Assembly: GCF_000473205.1 (NCBI RefSeq)
Contig: NZ_KI421507.1
Coordinates: 1,523,934-1,587,933, forward strand
DNA length: 64,000 bases
Source of the DNA: Pseudophaeobacter arcticus DSM 23566
Lineage (GTDB): Bacteria; Pseudomonadota; Alphaproteobacteria; Rhodobacterales; Rhodobacteraceae
Direction: 5' to 3'
The notes under the pieces were generated by a model. The model had not been told where the DNA came from and did not search any database. It worked only from the letters and a program-made list of their open reading frames with translations. The position numbers were made by a program, and so were the translations under genes. Below are positions 1 through 10,502 of this stretch, one piece after another; the stretch's first letter is position 1, and every line of letters starts with the position of its first letter.

Positions 1-434
1 AGGCAGAGCCGGTGATCCAGGCCTATGCCCGCATTTGCCGCCGTATCGGCGACAGCGGCGCAGGCCAAATGACCAAGATGTGCAACCAGATTGCCATTGC
101 CGGCCTGGTTCAAGGGTTGAGCGAAGCGCTTCATTTTGCAGAAAAAGCCGGTCTGGACGGCCGATCCGTGGTCGAGGTGATCAGCCAGGGCGCCGCCGGC
201 AGCTGGCAGATGGCAAACCGCTATGAAACCATGTTGGATGACCAGTTCGAACATGGCTTTGCGGTGGATTGGATGCGCAAGGATCTGGGGATCTGTCTGG
301 ACGCGGCGAATGAAACCGGAGCCAGCCTGCCGGTCACGGCCCTGGTGGATCAATTTTACAAAGAGGTGCAAAAACTCGGCGGTGGCCGTTGGGATACATC
401 GTCTTTGCTCAAACGTCTGCGGGCCTTGGACTAA
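1..434 (+). CDS. NAD(P)-dependent 3-hydroxyisobutyrate-dehydrogenase-like oxidoreductase, C-terminal part (5' end outside window)
   Basis: The reading frame is open from the first complete codon (position 3) to the TAA at 432-434, so the start lies upstream. The visible 143 or so residues are the all-helical C-terminal domain of the 6-phosphogluconate / beta-hydroxyacid dehydrogenase family. The stretch GAGQMTKMCNQ near the visible N-terminus carries the family's catalytic Lys and the following Asn region. The segment GAAGSWQMANR and the later KDLGICLDAA are also typical of 3-hydroxyisobutyrate, tartronate-semialdehyde or related dehydrogenases. The NAD(P)-binding Rossmann half is missing here, so substrate cannot be assigned. 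The gene ends in a perfect hairpin shared with the convergent SYLF gene. Confidence 0.8.
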   Translation, partial: AEPVIQAYARICRRIGDSGAGQMTKMCNQIAIAGLVQGLSEALHFAEKAGLDGRSVVEVISQGAAGSWQMANRYETMLDDQFEHGFAVDWMRKDLGICLDAANETGASLPVTALVDQFYKEVQKLGGGRWDTSSLLKRLRALD

Positions 435-500
435 TCCCTGCGCAGGCCAAAGTGGGCCCCAACGGGTGGCACAGGGACGTAGGCAAGACCTGAATACCAA

Positions 501-540
501 AAGAGGCCGTGCAAGATGATTTGCACGGCCTCTTGTATTT
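501..540. terminator. Bidirectional hairpin terminator between convergent genes
   Basis: A perfect 14-bp inverted repeat (501-514 with 521-534, 6-base loop) is followed by a T-rich run on the + strand and begins with A's that give a T-rich end on the - strand. It sits between the convergent dehydrogenase and SYLF genes. Confidence 0.8.
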
Positions 541-583
541 CTGCCTTGGCGTATCGGCTGCCCGGAAGGGGCGGGATTGGCGC

Positions 584-1159
584 CTAGGGGATAATACGGG
601 TGTATTTTGTGCCTTCCAGCGTCGCGCCAATGCGCAGCCCGGCCTGACCAAAGACAGCCGCAAGAACCGGTGAGGTCAGCGTGTTTGTATCTGCAGTGAT
701 GGAATTGCCGTCGTCCCGTACAACATATTCAAGATCCGCGCCCGCGGCCCAGCCAGAGGACCGGCGGAAACTGCTGAGTGCGTCCTGGGTCATGAAGAAC
801 AGAACGTGGGCATATTGCTGGGCGCCAATTTGCAGCCCGGCGTTGCCTTTTACGGTCGAATAATAGTCCACGGTGGCGCCATTGATCAGAAGGGCACCGC
901 GGCCATAGGCCCCGCCAACAATAAACCCGGCCTCGGTCACCAGCGGCATGACAAGCATACCGGTGGATTTTTCTGCCAGGGTCCGGGTGTTGGGATAGAG
1001 ATTATACATCTGATTCAGAGTTGAATCGACGCGGGCATCAATGGTGGCCCCATTGTTGCTGCCAATGCCATTGCCGCAGGCTGCGGTGACGCCTGCTCCG
1101 GCCAGAAGGCTTAGGGTGAATCCGCGACGTGACATGCGGTCAAAAGATTTGCTGCTCAT
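584..1159 (-). CDS. SYLF (YSC84/DUF500) domain protein, Tat-type exported, possibly a lipoprotein
   Basis: A 191-residue protein. The N-terminus has a twin-arginine signal (SRRGFTLSLL, residues 10-19) followed by a small hydrophobic stretch ending AAC, which could be a lipobox. The body matches the SYLF/YSC84 fold: LAEKSTGMLVMPLVTEAGF, then GGAYGRGALL, a YYS step and a C-terminal GLRIGATLEGTKY. SYLF domains bind lipids in eukaryotes; in bacteria the exported versions have no firmly known role. It is monocistronic, convergent with the upstream dehydrogenase, and separated from hemB by about 300 bases. The ATG at 1157-1159 puts the twin-arginine motif at a normal distance from the N-terminus. 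Confidence 0.8.
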   Translation of the reverse strand: MSSKSFDRMSRRGFTLSLLAGAGVTAACGNGIGSNNGATIDARVDSTLNQMYNLYPNTRTLAEKSTGMLVMPLVTEAGFIVGGAYGRGALLINGATVDYYSTVKGNAGLQIGAQQYAHVLFFMTQDALSSFRRSSGWAAGADLEYVVRDDGNSITADTNTLTSPVLAAVFGQAGLRIGATLEGTKYTRIIP

Positions 1160-1467
1160 ATATCCAGTTGCCTGTCCTGCTGCTCAAAACGGCCCAATGA
1201 GGGTGAGAGATCCTCAGCCAGCTGGCCCGAGCGGGTGTCGTTGCAATAGGCCGGTTCTCCGGCTCTGCTTCAATGTATAGGCGTATTCTGGCCGTCTGTC
1301 ATCACTTGGCCAACAGCAATTGCAGCCAATGGGCGGCATATTGCTGTTTTGCACTCATCTTATGGTGATCAGGGCGATGCAACAGGCCAATGAAACAGGC
1401 CGGTGAAACAGGTTGGAACGCGCCGAAGAACGGGCCGGTTGGCAGGCTGGTTGGGGACCCGCGGCCC
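1160..1467. other. 308-base intergenic stretch without a convincing gene
   Basis: This holds the upstream region of the SYLF gene and the downstream region of hemB, both on the minus strand. A 76-codon minus-strand frame crosses it but starts inside hemB in another frame and shows no family features. There are short imperfect repeats around 1385-1460 (GAAACAGG-like and GGCTGGTTGG-like). An imperfect hairpin at about 1449-1473 overlaps the hemB stop codon but lacks a T tract. I see nothing else. Confidence 0.5.
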
Positions 1468-2466
<999 letters not shown>

Positions 2467-2707
2467 CTGGAACTCATCTGTTTTGTTGCAGGTTGCCTTT
2501 GGGTCGCATGGAAGCCCGGCCCAAGGCAAGTGGCACAATCGCCGCGCTTTTCTCTACCTGCGGGCCTGGCCGCGCGTGGGGGGCTTGTTTAACCCAATGT
2601 GACAGAGGATATAGGGCCGGTTCGCACCCGCCGGATATTGCCTTTTGTTCGCAAAAGAGCCAGTTGCGTCGGCAGCGTGATCCTGCGTGATAAGAGGCAT
2701 TGACGTT

Positions 2708-3235
2708 TTGAGTTTGTTTGAAACCCTGTCCGAGATGATTGATCTGCGGTCTTTTTCCAATCTTTGGTATTGGATTGCCCTGGCAGTTATGTGGTCGACT
2801 CTCAGCCATCGCATCCTGGGCGCGCCTTTTGACATGGTACATCGGGCCCGCAAATACGGTGGACAACAGGCACAGGACCTGGACGATTTGGTGCGCATCA
2901 ACGTGAACCGGATGATGTTTGTGGTGCAATCCGCCGGTGTCTGGTTGCTTGGGCTGGCCTGTTTTGTCCTGTCCGTTTTGGCGACGCTGGGCTTTGGTCT
3001 GAGTGTCGAAATTGCTCAGGCGGTCTTTTTGCTGGTGTTTCCGATGTCGCTGGTTGTTTTGATCAACCTGATGACGGCGCAGAAGATCCTCAAAACTGCG
3101 GCGCAGGGCGAAGATCTCTACAAAGCCATGACCACATGTCGGCTTTTGATTCAGCTTTTGGGCATGGTCTGCATCTTTTTGACCTGCCTTTGGGGGATGT
3201 TTCAGAACTTGCATATTGGTCCTTTAGGCGGTTAG
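2708..3235 (+). CDS. Conserved four-helix membrane protein of Rhodobacterales, upstream of mfd
   Basis: About 175 residues with four hydrophobic segments: NLWYWIALAVMWSTLSH, AGVWLLGLACFVLSVLATLG, AQAVFLLVFPMSLVVLINLM and LLIQLLGMVCIFLTCLWG. The loop after helix 1 is basic (HRARKYGG). I recall close relatives in Roseobacter genomes carrying the label component of SufBCD complex. I cannot verify that label, and nothing in the sequence proves a link to Fe-S assembly. The start is uncertain. A TTG at 2708 lies 10 bases after AAGAGG and gives an N-terminus beginning MSLFETLSEMIDLRS. A GTG at 2687 would add seven residues. mfd follows 130 bases downstream on the same strand. Confidence 0.65.
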   Translation: MSLFETLSEMIDLRSFSNLWYWIALAVMWSTLSHRILGAPFDMVHRARKYGGQQAQDLDDLVRINVNRMMFVVQSAGVWLLGLACFVLSVLATLGFGLSVEIAQAVFLLVFPMSLVVLINLMTAQKILKTAAQGEDLYKAMTTCRLLIQLLGMVCIFLTCLWGMFQNLHIGPLGG

Positions 3236-3365
3236 GCGCGGATCACTTGCCTGTGTGGCGTGATTGAAACTGGACGCCCTGTCTGACAGCGTCCAAAACT
3301 GTCCGCCAAAAGCACCGACCCCAGAGTGACCTCCGGGAGCAGAAGTTTGAGAGGAGAGGCGCGAT

Positions 3366-6300
3366 ATGGCGCAACGAGCGATTACCATGGGCGGCGCCCC
3401 CGAAGGGTTTGATGCCCGGCTGATCCTGGATGAGCTGGCCAAATCCGGCCAACCGGTTTTGCATATCGCCCGCGATGACAAGCGGATGGAGGCCATGCGG
3501 GCCGCGCTTGCGTTTTTTGCGCCACAGATGCCGGTGATCATCTTCCCCGGTTGGGACTGTCTGCCCTATGATCGGGTCTCGCCCAATGCGGATGTGGCGG
3601 CGACGCGCATGGCCTGTCTGGCGGCGCTGGTGCATCAGATGCCAAAACAGTTCATCCTGTTGACCACCCTGAATGCTGCCAGCCAGCGGGTGCCAGCGCG
3701 CGCCATCCTGCGCGATGCGGCCTTTTCGGCGCGGGTGGACCAGCGGGTGGATGAAAAATCCCTGCGGGAATTCCTGGTGCGCATGGGCTTTGTGCAAAGC
3801 CCCACAGTGATGGAGCCGGGGGACTATGCCATTCGCGGCGGCATCATTGACATATTCCCCCCAGGTGACAGTGGTCCGGTGCGGCTGGATTTCTTTGGCG
3901 ATGTGCTGGACGGTATCCGCCGGTTTGACCCGGCCAGCCAACGCACCACCCAAACCCTGGATCTGATCGAACTGGCTCCGGTTTCCGAAGTGATCCTGGA
4001 CGAGGCTGCCATCACCCGGTTCCGGCAGAATTACCGGATCGAGTTTGGCGCTGCCGGCACCGATGATCCGCTCTACGAGGCGGTAAGTGCCGGGCGCAAG
4101 CATCAGGGCATTGAGCATTGGTTGCCGTTCTTTCATGAAAAACTGGAAACGCTGTTTGACTATCTGCCACCAAAGGCCACGATCACGGTCGACGATCAGG
4201 TCACCCCGGCACGTCTGGCGCGCTGGGACAGCATCGAAGACCAGTACGAGACCCGCAAGATCGCCATGAGCCAGAAGGGGCGCATGGATACAGTCTACAA
4301 GCCAACCCCGCCGGGGCTGCTCTATCTGGATGATGCCGCCTGGGAGGAAGCCGTGGCGCCACTGCGGCGCATTCAGCTGCATCCCCTGGCGCAGGCGTCG
4401 GGGCCAGGCGTGGTGGATGCTGGCGGGCGTATCGGTCGCAACTTCTCGCCTGAGCGACAGCAGGAAAACGTCAGTCTTTTTGGTGCCTTGGCCGATCACA
4501 TTAAGGCGCGCCTGCAGGAGGGGCCAGTGGTTGTTGCCTCCTATTCCGAGGGCGCGCGTGAACGGCTGACCGGGCTGATCGAGGACGAAGGTCTTGCCGA
4601 GATCATTCCGGTGATGGATGGCACAAGGATTGGAAAATCCGGGCTTCATCTGGCGGTTTGGGCGCTGGAGCACGGATTCCAGTCTGACAAGATGACGGTA
4701 ATCTCAGAGCAGGATGTGCTGGGAGACCGGCTGATCCGGGCCCCCAAGAAACGCCGCAAGGCAGAGAATTTCCTGACCGAAACACAGTCGCTTAGTCCGG
4801 GCGATCTGGTGGTGCATGTGGACCACGGCATTGGCCGCTATCAGGGCATGGAGGTGGTCCGCGCCGCCGGTGCCGCCCATGAATGCCTGCTGCTGGAATA
4901 TGCCGAGGAATCCAAGCTTTACCTGCCGGTCGAGAATATCGAACTGCTGTCCAAATACGGTCACGACGAGGCCTTTCTGGATCGCCTTGGCGGGGGGGCG
5001 TGGCAAGCGAAAAAGGCCAGGCTCAAGGAACGCATCCGCGAGATGGCGGATAAACTTATTCGGATTGCTGCCGAACGGGCCCTGCGCCGGGCCCCGACAA
5101 TGGATCCGCCGCCGCATGCCTGGGAGGAATTCTCGGCCCGCTTCCCCTATCAGGAAACCGACGATCAACTGCGCGCGATTGAGGATGTGATGGCGGATTT
5201 GACCTCGGGCCAGCCGATGGACCGGTTGATCTGTGGCGATGTGGGCTTTGGCAAAACCGAAGTGGCAATGCGGGCCGCCTTTGTGGCGGCAATGTCCGGG
5301 GTGCAGGTGGCCGTGATCGCCCCAACAACCCTGTTGGCGCGGCAGCACGCGGCATCCTTTGTTGAGCGTTTTCGGGGATTTCCCTTGGAGGTCAGGCAGT
5401 TGTCGCGCTTTGTTACGGCAAAAGACGCCGCCAAGACGCGCGAAGGCATGGCCAAGGGCACGGTTGATATCGTCATCGGCACCCATGCCTTGCTGGCCAA
5501 AAACATCCGTTTTAACAACCTTGGCCTGTTGATCATCGACGAGGAACAGCATTTTGGCGTCGGACATAAAGAACGGCTGAAACAGCTGCGGTCTGACATT
5601 CATGTGCTGACCCTGACGGCGACGCCCATCCCGCGCACCCTGCAGCTCAGCCTCACCGGGGTGCGCGATCTGTCGATCATCGGCACGCCGCCAGTGGATC
5701 GCCTGGCGATCCGCACCTATGTCAGCGAATTTGACGCCGTTACATTGCGCGAGGCGCTGCTGCGTGAGCATTATCGTGGTGGCCAAAGCTTTTACGTGGT
5801 GCCCCGCATCTCGGACCTGCCCGAGATCGAGGCTTTCCTGAAAGAGCAATTGCCGGAACTCAGCTATATGGTGGCCCATGGGCAAATGGCCCCGGGTGAG
5901 CTGGATGACCGGATGAATGCCTTTTACGACGGCAAATATGACGTGCTGCTGGCGACAACAATTGTTGAAAGTGGTCTCGACATTCCAACCGCCAATACCA
6001 TGGTGGTGCACCGAGCGGATATGTTCGGCCTGTCGCAGCTCTACCAGATCCGCGGACGTGTCGGCCGCTCCAAAATCCGCGCCTATGCCTATCTCACCAC
6101 CAAACCGCGCCAGCGCCTGACGCCCGCCGCAGAAAAGCGCCTGCGGGTGCTGGGCTCGCTTGATACCCTGGGGGCGGGCTTTACCCTTGCCAGCCAGGAT
6201 CTTGATATTCGCGGCGCTGGCAATCTGCTGGGAGAGGAACAATCCGGCCAGATGCGCGACGTGGGATACGAGCTGTACCAGTCGATGCTGGAGGAGGCGA

Positions 6301-6824
6301 TTGCCAAGATCCGTTCCGGTGAGCTGGAGGGCCTGAGCGACGGGGACGAGCAATGGGCGCCACAGATTAACCTGGGCGTGCCGGTGCTGATCCCAGAGGC
6401 CTATGTGCCGGACCTTGATGTGCGCCTTGGGCTGTATCGCCGTCTTTCGTCGCTGACCACCAAGGTGGAGCTGGAAGGTTTTGCTGCCGAATTGATTGAC
6501 CGATTTGGCACATTGCCAAAAGAAGTCAATACCTTGATGCTCGTTGTTCGCATCAAGGCAATGTGCAAACGCGCCGGGATTTCCAAACTGGACGCTGGTC
6601 CCAAAGGGGCGACCATTCAGTTCCACAATGACAAATTTGCCTCGCCGCAGGGGCTGGTTGATTTCATTCAGGGGCAGAACGGTCTGGCCAAGGTCAAGGA
6701 CAACAAGATCGTGGTACGTCGCGACTGGAAGAAAGACAGCGACAAGATCAAAGGCGCCTTTGCCATCGCTCGCGATCTGGCCGAACGGCTGGTTGCCGAG
6801 CGGAAAAAGGCAAAGGCCAAGTAG
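3366..6824 (+). CDS. mfd: Transcription-repair coupling factor (Mfd)
   Basis: 1152 residues, full length for Mfd. It is a cytoplasmic translocase that displaces RNA polymerase stalled at DNA lesions and recruits UvrA. Order of domains: UvrB-like N-terminal module (about 1-350), RNA-polymerase-interacting CarD-like domain starting near residue 478 ([16 protein letters not shown]), and RecG-like helicase core with Walker A GDVGFGKT (624-631) and Walker B DEEQ (725-728). Motif [11 protein letters not shown] and motif [10 protein letters not shown] follow, then the C-terminal TRCF domain. The ATG at 3366 follows GAGAGGAGG at about the right spacing. A hairpin terminator lies just after the stop. 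Confidence 0.98.
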   Translation: MAQRAITMGGAPEGFDARLILDELAKSGQPVLHIARDDKRMEAMRAALAFFAPQMPVIIFPGWDCLPYDRVSPNADVAATRMACLAALVHQMPKQFILLTTLNAASQRVPARAILRDAAFSARVDQRVDEKSLREFLVRMGFVQSPTVMEPGDYAIRGGIIDIFPPGDSGPVRLDFFGDVLDGIRRFDPASQRTTQTLDLIELAPVSEVILDEAAITRFRQNYRIEFGAAGTDDPLYEAVSAGRKHQGIEHWLPFFHEKLETLFDYLPPKATITVDDQVTPARLARWDSIEDQYETRKIAMSQKGRMDTVYKPTPPGLLYLDDAAWEEAVAPLRRIQLHPLAQASGPGVVDAGGRIGRNFSPERQQENVSLFGALADHIKARLQEGPVVVASYSEGARERLTGLIEDEGLAEIIPVMDGTRIGKSGLHLAVWALEHGFQSDKMTVISEQDVLGDRLIRAPKKRRKAENFLTETQSLSPGDLVVHVDHGIGRYQGMEVVRAAGAAHECLLLEYAEESKLYLPVENIELLSKYGHDEAFLDRLGGGAWQAKKARLKERIREMADKLIRIAAERALRRAPTMDPPPHAWEEFSARFPYQETDDQLRAIEDVMADLTSGQPMDRLICGDVGFGKTEVAMRAAFVAAMSGVQVAVIAPTTLLARQHAASFVERFRGFPLEVRQLSRFVTAKDAAKTREGMAKGTVDIVIGTHALLAKNIRFNNLGLLIIDEEQHFGVGHKERLKQLRSDIHVLTLTATPIPRTLQLSLTGVRDLSIIGTPPVDRLAIRTYVSEFDAVTLREALLREHYRGGQSFYVVPRISDLPEIEAFLKEQLPELSYMVAHGQMAPGELDDRMNAFYDGKYDVLLATTIVESGLDIPTANTMVVHRADMFGLSQLYQIRGRVGRSKIRAYAYLTTKPRQRLTPAAEKRLRVLGSLDTLGAGFTLASQDLDIRGAGNLLGEEQSGQMRDVGYELYQSMLEEAIAKIRSGELEGLSDGDEQWAPQINLGVPVLIPEAYVPDLDVRLGLYRRLSSLTTKVELEGFAAELIDRFGTLPKEVNTLMLVVRIKAMCKRAGISKLDAGPKGATIQFHNDKFASPQGLVDFIQGQNGLAKVKDNKIVVRRDWKKDSDKIKGAFAIARDLAERLVAERKKAKAK

Positions 6825-6830
6825 TCCTTG

Positions 6831-6869
6831 ATGACACCTCGTCACCTTAACCGGGTGTCATTTTCTTTT
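6831..6869 (+). terminator. Terminator of mfd
   Basis: An 8-bp stem, ATGACACC (6831-6838) with GGTGTCAT (6854-6861), is followed by a T-rich run to 6869. The T run touches the end of the convergent TPR gene. Confidence 0.75.
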
Positions 6870-8541
6870 AGGCGCTGCAGCAGCTTGAGGGCTGCATAGC
6901 CACCTGGGCGCAGCCGCAGGAGGCAAAGACGCCATCCGAGCGCGCCTGGGCAAGGTCGAGCTTTTGTTTGATGTGATGGATCTCAACCGTCTCGCCACGC
7001 GCTTGCAGACAATCGTATAGGCCCTTGAGACTCCAGACATTATCTGGATGAACGGAGGCGCGCGACAGGGTGTCGTCAAGCCCGAGATCCGCGCGGTAGA
7101 CCGCTTCGGCCTCCGCCACGTGGCCCTGTTCCAGCAAGAGCGCCCCCAGCGCGTGACGCGTCGGCTGCATCCAGCCCCAGGGCTCATCATAGGGCAGAGT
7201 GTCGTCCAGAGCGACCGAGCGGCGCAGGTGGTCATAGGCCGTGGCGTAGTTTTCTTTGCGGTATTCAATCTCGCCGCGCAGCATTTCGCGGGCAATTTCT
7301 AGCAGATCCACCACCCGATTATTGTGCATCAGGCGGCTTTCCGGCACCCGCGCCTTGGCCGCAAGAAAGTGCTGCTCTTCTGCTTCGGCCTCTGCCACCC
7401 GGCCGGTGGCCGCATAGCCGATGGCACGGGCGTAATGGGTTGTGGCCGTCAGGGTGCAATACAGCTCTGGGTCTTGCGGCAGCTCTAGGGCAATGCAGTC
7501 CTGCCAGCGGCCAAAGCGGATCAGGATATGGGGATGCATCGCCATATAGGATTCAAAATAATCCGCCATGGGCGGGCTTTCAATACGGAGCATCTCTTCG
7601 GGGGTGGTCTGCCACAAACCGGCATTGGCCCGCAGAGCGGGTTCCATTTGTCCAAGGAAAAGAGCACCATAGATGACAAAGTGATAGTCGTGCTGGCGGT
7701 AGCCTGTGTAGATATTATAGGCGCCTTCGCGGGCGTAATATTTCAGATCCGCCTTGATCGCTTCTTCGTTCCACAGCACCACGTCATGATAGTTGCCGCA
7801 AAGCACATCGATATGGGTGGGCATATGCACCAAATGGCCGGCATCTGGCACCAGACGGCGCAATACATCCGCAGCCTTGAGAGCCTTTTCCGGGCTGGGC
7901 GACATCTCCATCAGATGGACATAGATGTGTAAAAGCCCCGGATGTGACATTGCTCCGGGGGCGGTTTCCATGGCGGATTCAAGCACCTGTTGCGCCTCTA
8001 GCGTGGCGGCGCCCTTGGCCGGGGAACCGGATTTTAGATCCCACATTTTCCAGGGCGTGAGGTTGAGCAGGCTCTCGGCGTAAACAGTGCGCAGGTCGAG
8101 ATGGCTGTCACAGCTGGCAAAGGCCGCGCGCATGGCATCGGCAAAGTCAAAATCCCAGGCATGCATGTCTTCTGCCAGTGCGCGCTGTGGATAGCGGGCC
8201 TGCAGGGCCGTGATCAGCAGGGTTTCGGCTTGGGTGCAGCCTGCTGTATGCTGCAGGGCCGCCTGGCTGGCATCATAGGCGATGGCCAGGGCTTCGGCGC
8301 GACCGGGCTGGTCATGCAGCGCCCAGGGCATGTTGTAATTGGGGCCAGCGGCATAGGCGAGCCCCCAATGGGCCATGGCGCAGTTGGGATCATGAGTAAG
8401 CGCCTGTCTGAAACAGGCGACGGCCTCTTGATGGTTGTAGCCATAGGTCCAGATCAATCCGCGATCAAACCACAGCTGCGCCTGTGGGGATGTGGTGGTG
8501 ATTGGGCTAGAATAGCTGCCCAGATCATACGGATATTCCAT
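6868..8541 (-). CDS. Tetratricopeptide-repeat protein, cytoplasmic
   Basis: 557 residues with no signal peptide. TPR-type helices are clear near the N-terminus (WFDRGLIWTYGYNHQEAVACF then HDPNCAMAHWGLAYAAG) and again in the C-terminal third (GALLLEQGHVAEAEAVYRADL). The middle carries HLVHMPTHIDVLCGNYHDVV and several His/Tyr-rich stretches of a conserved family whose role is unknown to me. The C-terminus is cysteine-rich (CGCAQVAMQPSSCCSA), which could bind metal or form disulfides. It starts at the ATG at 8539-8541 with GAGAGG 6 bases upstream. Two similar palindromes lie immediately before that ribosome site. It may be read together with the MFS gene 100 bases upstream on the same strand. 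Confidence 0.7.
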   Translation of the reverse strand: MEYPYDLGSYSSPITTTSPQAQLWFDRGLIWTYGYNHQEAVACFRQALTHDPNCAMAHWGLAYAAGPNYNMPWALHDQPGRAEALAIAYDASQAALQHTAGCTQAETLLITALQARYPQRALAEDMHAWDFDFADAMRAAFASCDSHLDLRTVYAESLLNLTPWKMWDLKSGSPAKGAATLEAQQVLESAMETAPGAMSHPGLLHIYVHLMEMSPSPEKALKAADVLRRLVPDAGHLVHMPTHIDVLCGNYHDVVLWNEEAIKADLKYYAREGAYNIYTGYRQHDYHFVIYGALFLGQMEPALRANAGLWQTTPEEMLRIESPPMADYFESYMAMHPHILIRFGRWQDCIALELPQDPELYCTLTATTHYARAIGYAATGRVAEAEAEEQHFLAAKARVPESRLMHNNRVVDLLEIAREMLRGEIEYRKENYATAYDHLRRSVALDDTLPYDEPWGWMQPTRHALGALLLEQGHVAEAEAVYRADLGLDDTLSRASVHPDNVWSLKGLYDCLQARGETVEIHHIKQKLDLAQARSDGVFASCGCAQVAMQPSSCCSA

Positions 8542-8552
8542 GAAAAACCTCT

Positions 8553-8582
8553 CCAGATATCTGGCCCAAACATCTGGGGAGG
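8553..8582 (-). promoter_or_regulatory. Pair of similar palindromes before the TPR gene (possible operator)
   Basis: CCAGATATCTGG (8553-8564) is a perfect 12-base palindrome. The adjacent segment to about 8578 reads, on the minus strand, CCAGATGTTTGG, a diverged copy. They lie between the MFS stop and the TPR ribosome-binding site, a normal place for an operator. The binding protein is unknown. Confidence 0.35.
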
Positions 8583-8642
8583 TTAGGAGTTTCGCCGCCC
8601 TTCGACAAGACAGTGATGTGGGCCAGTGATGCCGTTCAGTGG

Positions 8643-9863
8643 CTAGAGCACATAGCGCGCCTCAACCCGTGCTATGTGCAGCATGATCAGGTAACCAAGG
8701 CCGGACATCACCAGAATTCCCAGCGTGACGGGGAAGAGCGTGCCGTTAAACAACAGCCCGATAGGCGCCGCGATGATGGCTCCACAGACCGTAGAAATCG
8801 CACCAATGACCGAAGCGGCCATGCCGGCGATATGGCCCATAGGTTCCATCGCCATTGCATTGAGATTGCCCATTGTGGTGCCGGCCATAAAGAAGACGCT
8901 GGTCTGCCAGGCCACAAATAGCCCAAAGGCCACTGCGCCGGGGAGCGGGACGTTTGCGAGGCTGAACATGATGGCCGAGAGGACAATTTGCCCCGCCAGG
9001 GACCAGGTCACAATGCGACGCATGCCGATGCGCACGACAACGGCGGCATTCAGCAGGCTGGCACTGCCCGACATCAGCGCCACCAGGCTGAACCAGAAGG
9101 GGAAACTGTCGGCACGATCAAAAATGATGTCATAGATCTGCTGAACCATGGTGATCATGGTGAAGAGGATGGCCAGGCAGAGGGTTTGCACCAAGATGGA
9201 CAGGCGCACTGTTGGATGCTGGACCATCTCCTTGACCGCCGCCAACATCAGCGGAATCCGAAAGGGGCGCCGGTTTTCAACCGCCAGTGGCTCGGGCAGG
9301 CGCAGCATGGTCCAGACCGAGATGATGATCGCAAACAGCGCAAATGCAGCAAAAATGCCGCGCCAGCCCGCGATCAGGATAACAAACTGACCCAGCATCG
9401 GCGCAACTGCGGGAACCAGGGTAAAGATCATCATGGCAATGGACATCATACGCGCCATCTCGCGCCCGGAATAGAGGTCGCGCACAATGGCCAGGGCAAC
9501 AACCCGTGGGCCGGCGGCGCCCAGCCCCATGGTCACCCGCGCAAAAAGAACCAGCTCCAGCGAGGAGGAGGCCCAGGCCACACCTGCAGAGAGCACGTAA
9601 ACCAGCGCGCCGGCGATGATGACCGGCTTGCGCCCAAAGGCATCAGACAGGGGGCCGGTAAAAAAGGTGCCAATGCCCATACCCAGGACAAATGAGGTCA
9701 GGATCAACTGCGCCTGGTTTACGTCATTGGGGCTCAGTTGAGCGCCAATTTCCGGCAGGGCCGGCAGCATGGCATCGATGGAAAAGGCAATCGTCGCCAT
9801 CATCATAGCAACCAGAGAAATGAACTCGGCCTTTGACATGGCTTGGGCGGGTCTAGTCGTCAT
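8643..9863 (-). CDS. MFS multidrug exporter, Bcr/CflA type
   Basis: 406 residues from the ATG at 9861-9863 (MTTRPAQAMSKAEF), which has GAGG 6 bases upstream. Longer in-frame starts lack a ribosome site. Twelve hydrophobic segments are expected. Family marks include SIDAMLPALPEIGAQL in helix 1, GPLSDAFGRKPVI in the loop between helices 2 and 3, and the ARVTMGLGAAGPRV helix. Members of the DHA1 Bcr/CflA subfamily export drugs such as bicyclomycin or chloramphenicol, or sulfonamides, by proton antiport. The physiological substrate here cannot be deduced. Confidence 0.88.
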   Translation of the reverse strand: MTTRPAQAMSKAEFISLVAMMMATIAFSIDAMLPALPEIGAQLSPNDVNQAQLILTSFVLGMGIGTFFTGPLSDAFGRKPVIIAGALVYVLSAGVAWASSSLELVLFARVTMGLGAAGPRVVALAIVRDLYSGREMARMMSIAMMIFTLVPAVAPMLGQFVILIAGWRGIFAAFALFAIIISVWTMLRLPEPLAVENRRPFRIPLMLAAVKEMVQHPTVRLSILVQTLCLAILFTMITMVQQIYDIIFDRADSFPFWFSLVALMSGSASLLNAAVVVRIGMRRIVTWSLAGQIVLSAIMFSLANVPLPGAVAFGLFVAWQTSVFFMAGTTMGNLNAMAMEPMGHIAGMAASVIGAISTVCGAIIAAPIGLLFNGTLFPVTLGILVMSGLGYLIMLHIARVEARYVL

Positions 9864-9966
9864 TGGGATCCTCATAAGAGACTTCGGGGATCCTGAAATT
9901 GAATCCTGACCGGGCCTCAACGGTGTTCGGCTATCATGGTCAGAACCGAGAGGCCATGGTTCAATA

Positions 9967-9988
9967 ATGCACAGACTTCTGTGCATTG
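9967..9988. repeat. Perfect inverted repeat upstream of the MFS gene
   Basis: AATGCACAG (9967-9975), a 4-base spacer, then CTGTGCATT (9980-9988). It lies about 100 bases upstream of the MFS start and 100 bases after the potassium channel stop, both on the minus strand. It could be an operator for the exporter or a weak terminator of the channel operon (only a short T-rich tail). Confidence 0.5.
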
Positions 9989-10091
9989 TTGTCTTGTGAA
10001 CTACCTGAAGACGCAAGTGGCAGCCAGAGGCGAGACAGGAGGGGGCTGGAAGGCGTTTACCAAATAGTCAGCCGAGGCGGCACTGCTTTGG

Positions 10092-10502
10092 CTATTCGCC
10101 AGAATCCGGCTTCTGTGGACTGGCGGGGAGCCTGTCCTGGCTCAGGCTATGGGGTTGATCATCCATATTGGCGACCTGCTCTTCCTCGCCCTCATCGTTG
10201 CGCCCGAGGCGGGCAAAAAGCCATTCGTTGTGCTCTTGCCGTTTGAGCAGTTGGATCTTGGCAAATTCATGGATGGCCAGAGCAAAAACGCCCAAGCCGC
10301 CAAAAATCAAAAAGGTCGTGGCCAGCTTGCCTGCCGTGGTGACCGGCACCAGGCTGCCATAGCCAACGGTCGAGATGGTCACGATGGTAAAGAAATAGGC
10401 ATCCAACCAGCTCCAGCCTTCGACAATGCGAAAAAACACCGTGCTGCCGGAAATGATAGACAGCAGCGAAACAAAGATTGTCATGCGCCTGAGTTGGCTC
10501 AT
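10092..10502 (-). CDS. Two-transmembrane potassium channel
   Basis: 136 residues: TM1 (about 8-26), pore helix and selectivity filter TVGYG (45-49), TM2 (about 57-78), then a charged cytoplasmic tail rich in Glu. This is the minimal KcsA-like pore, without an RCK regulatory domain. It is expected in the inner membrane, passing K+. The start overlaps the last 4 bases of the DsbA-like gene (ATGA-type overlap), so it is translationally coupled as third gene of the ligase / DsbA / channel operon. A functional link with the other two genes is not obvious. Confidence 0.9.
   Translation of the reverse strand: MSQLRRMTIFVSLLSIISGSTVFFRIVEGWSWLDAYFFTIVTISTVGYGSLVPVTTAGKLATTFLIFGGLGVFALAIHEFAKIQLLKRQEHNEWLFARLGRNDEGEEEQVANMDDQPHSLSQDRLPASPQKPDSGE

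Noticed and set aside
4704..6845. 713-codon open frame on the minus strand inside mfd
   Set aside because: Antisense of mfd. It has no ribosome site and the composition is that of a shadow frame.
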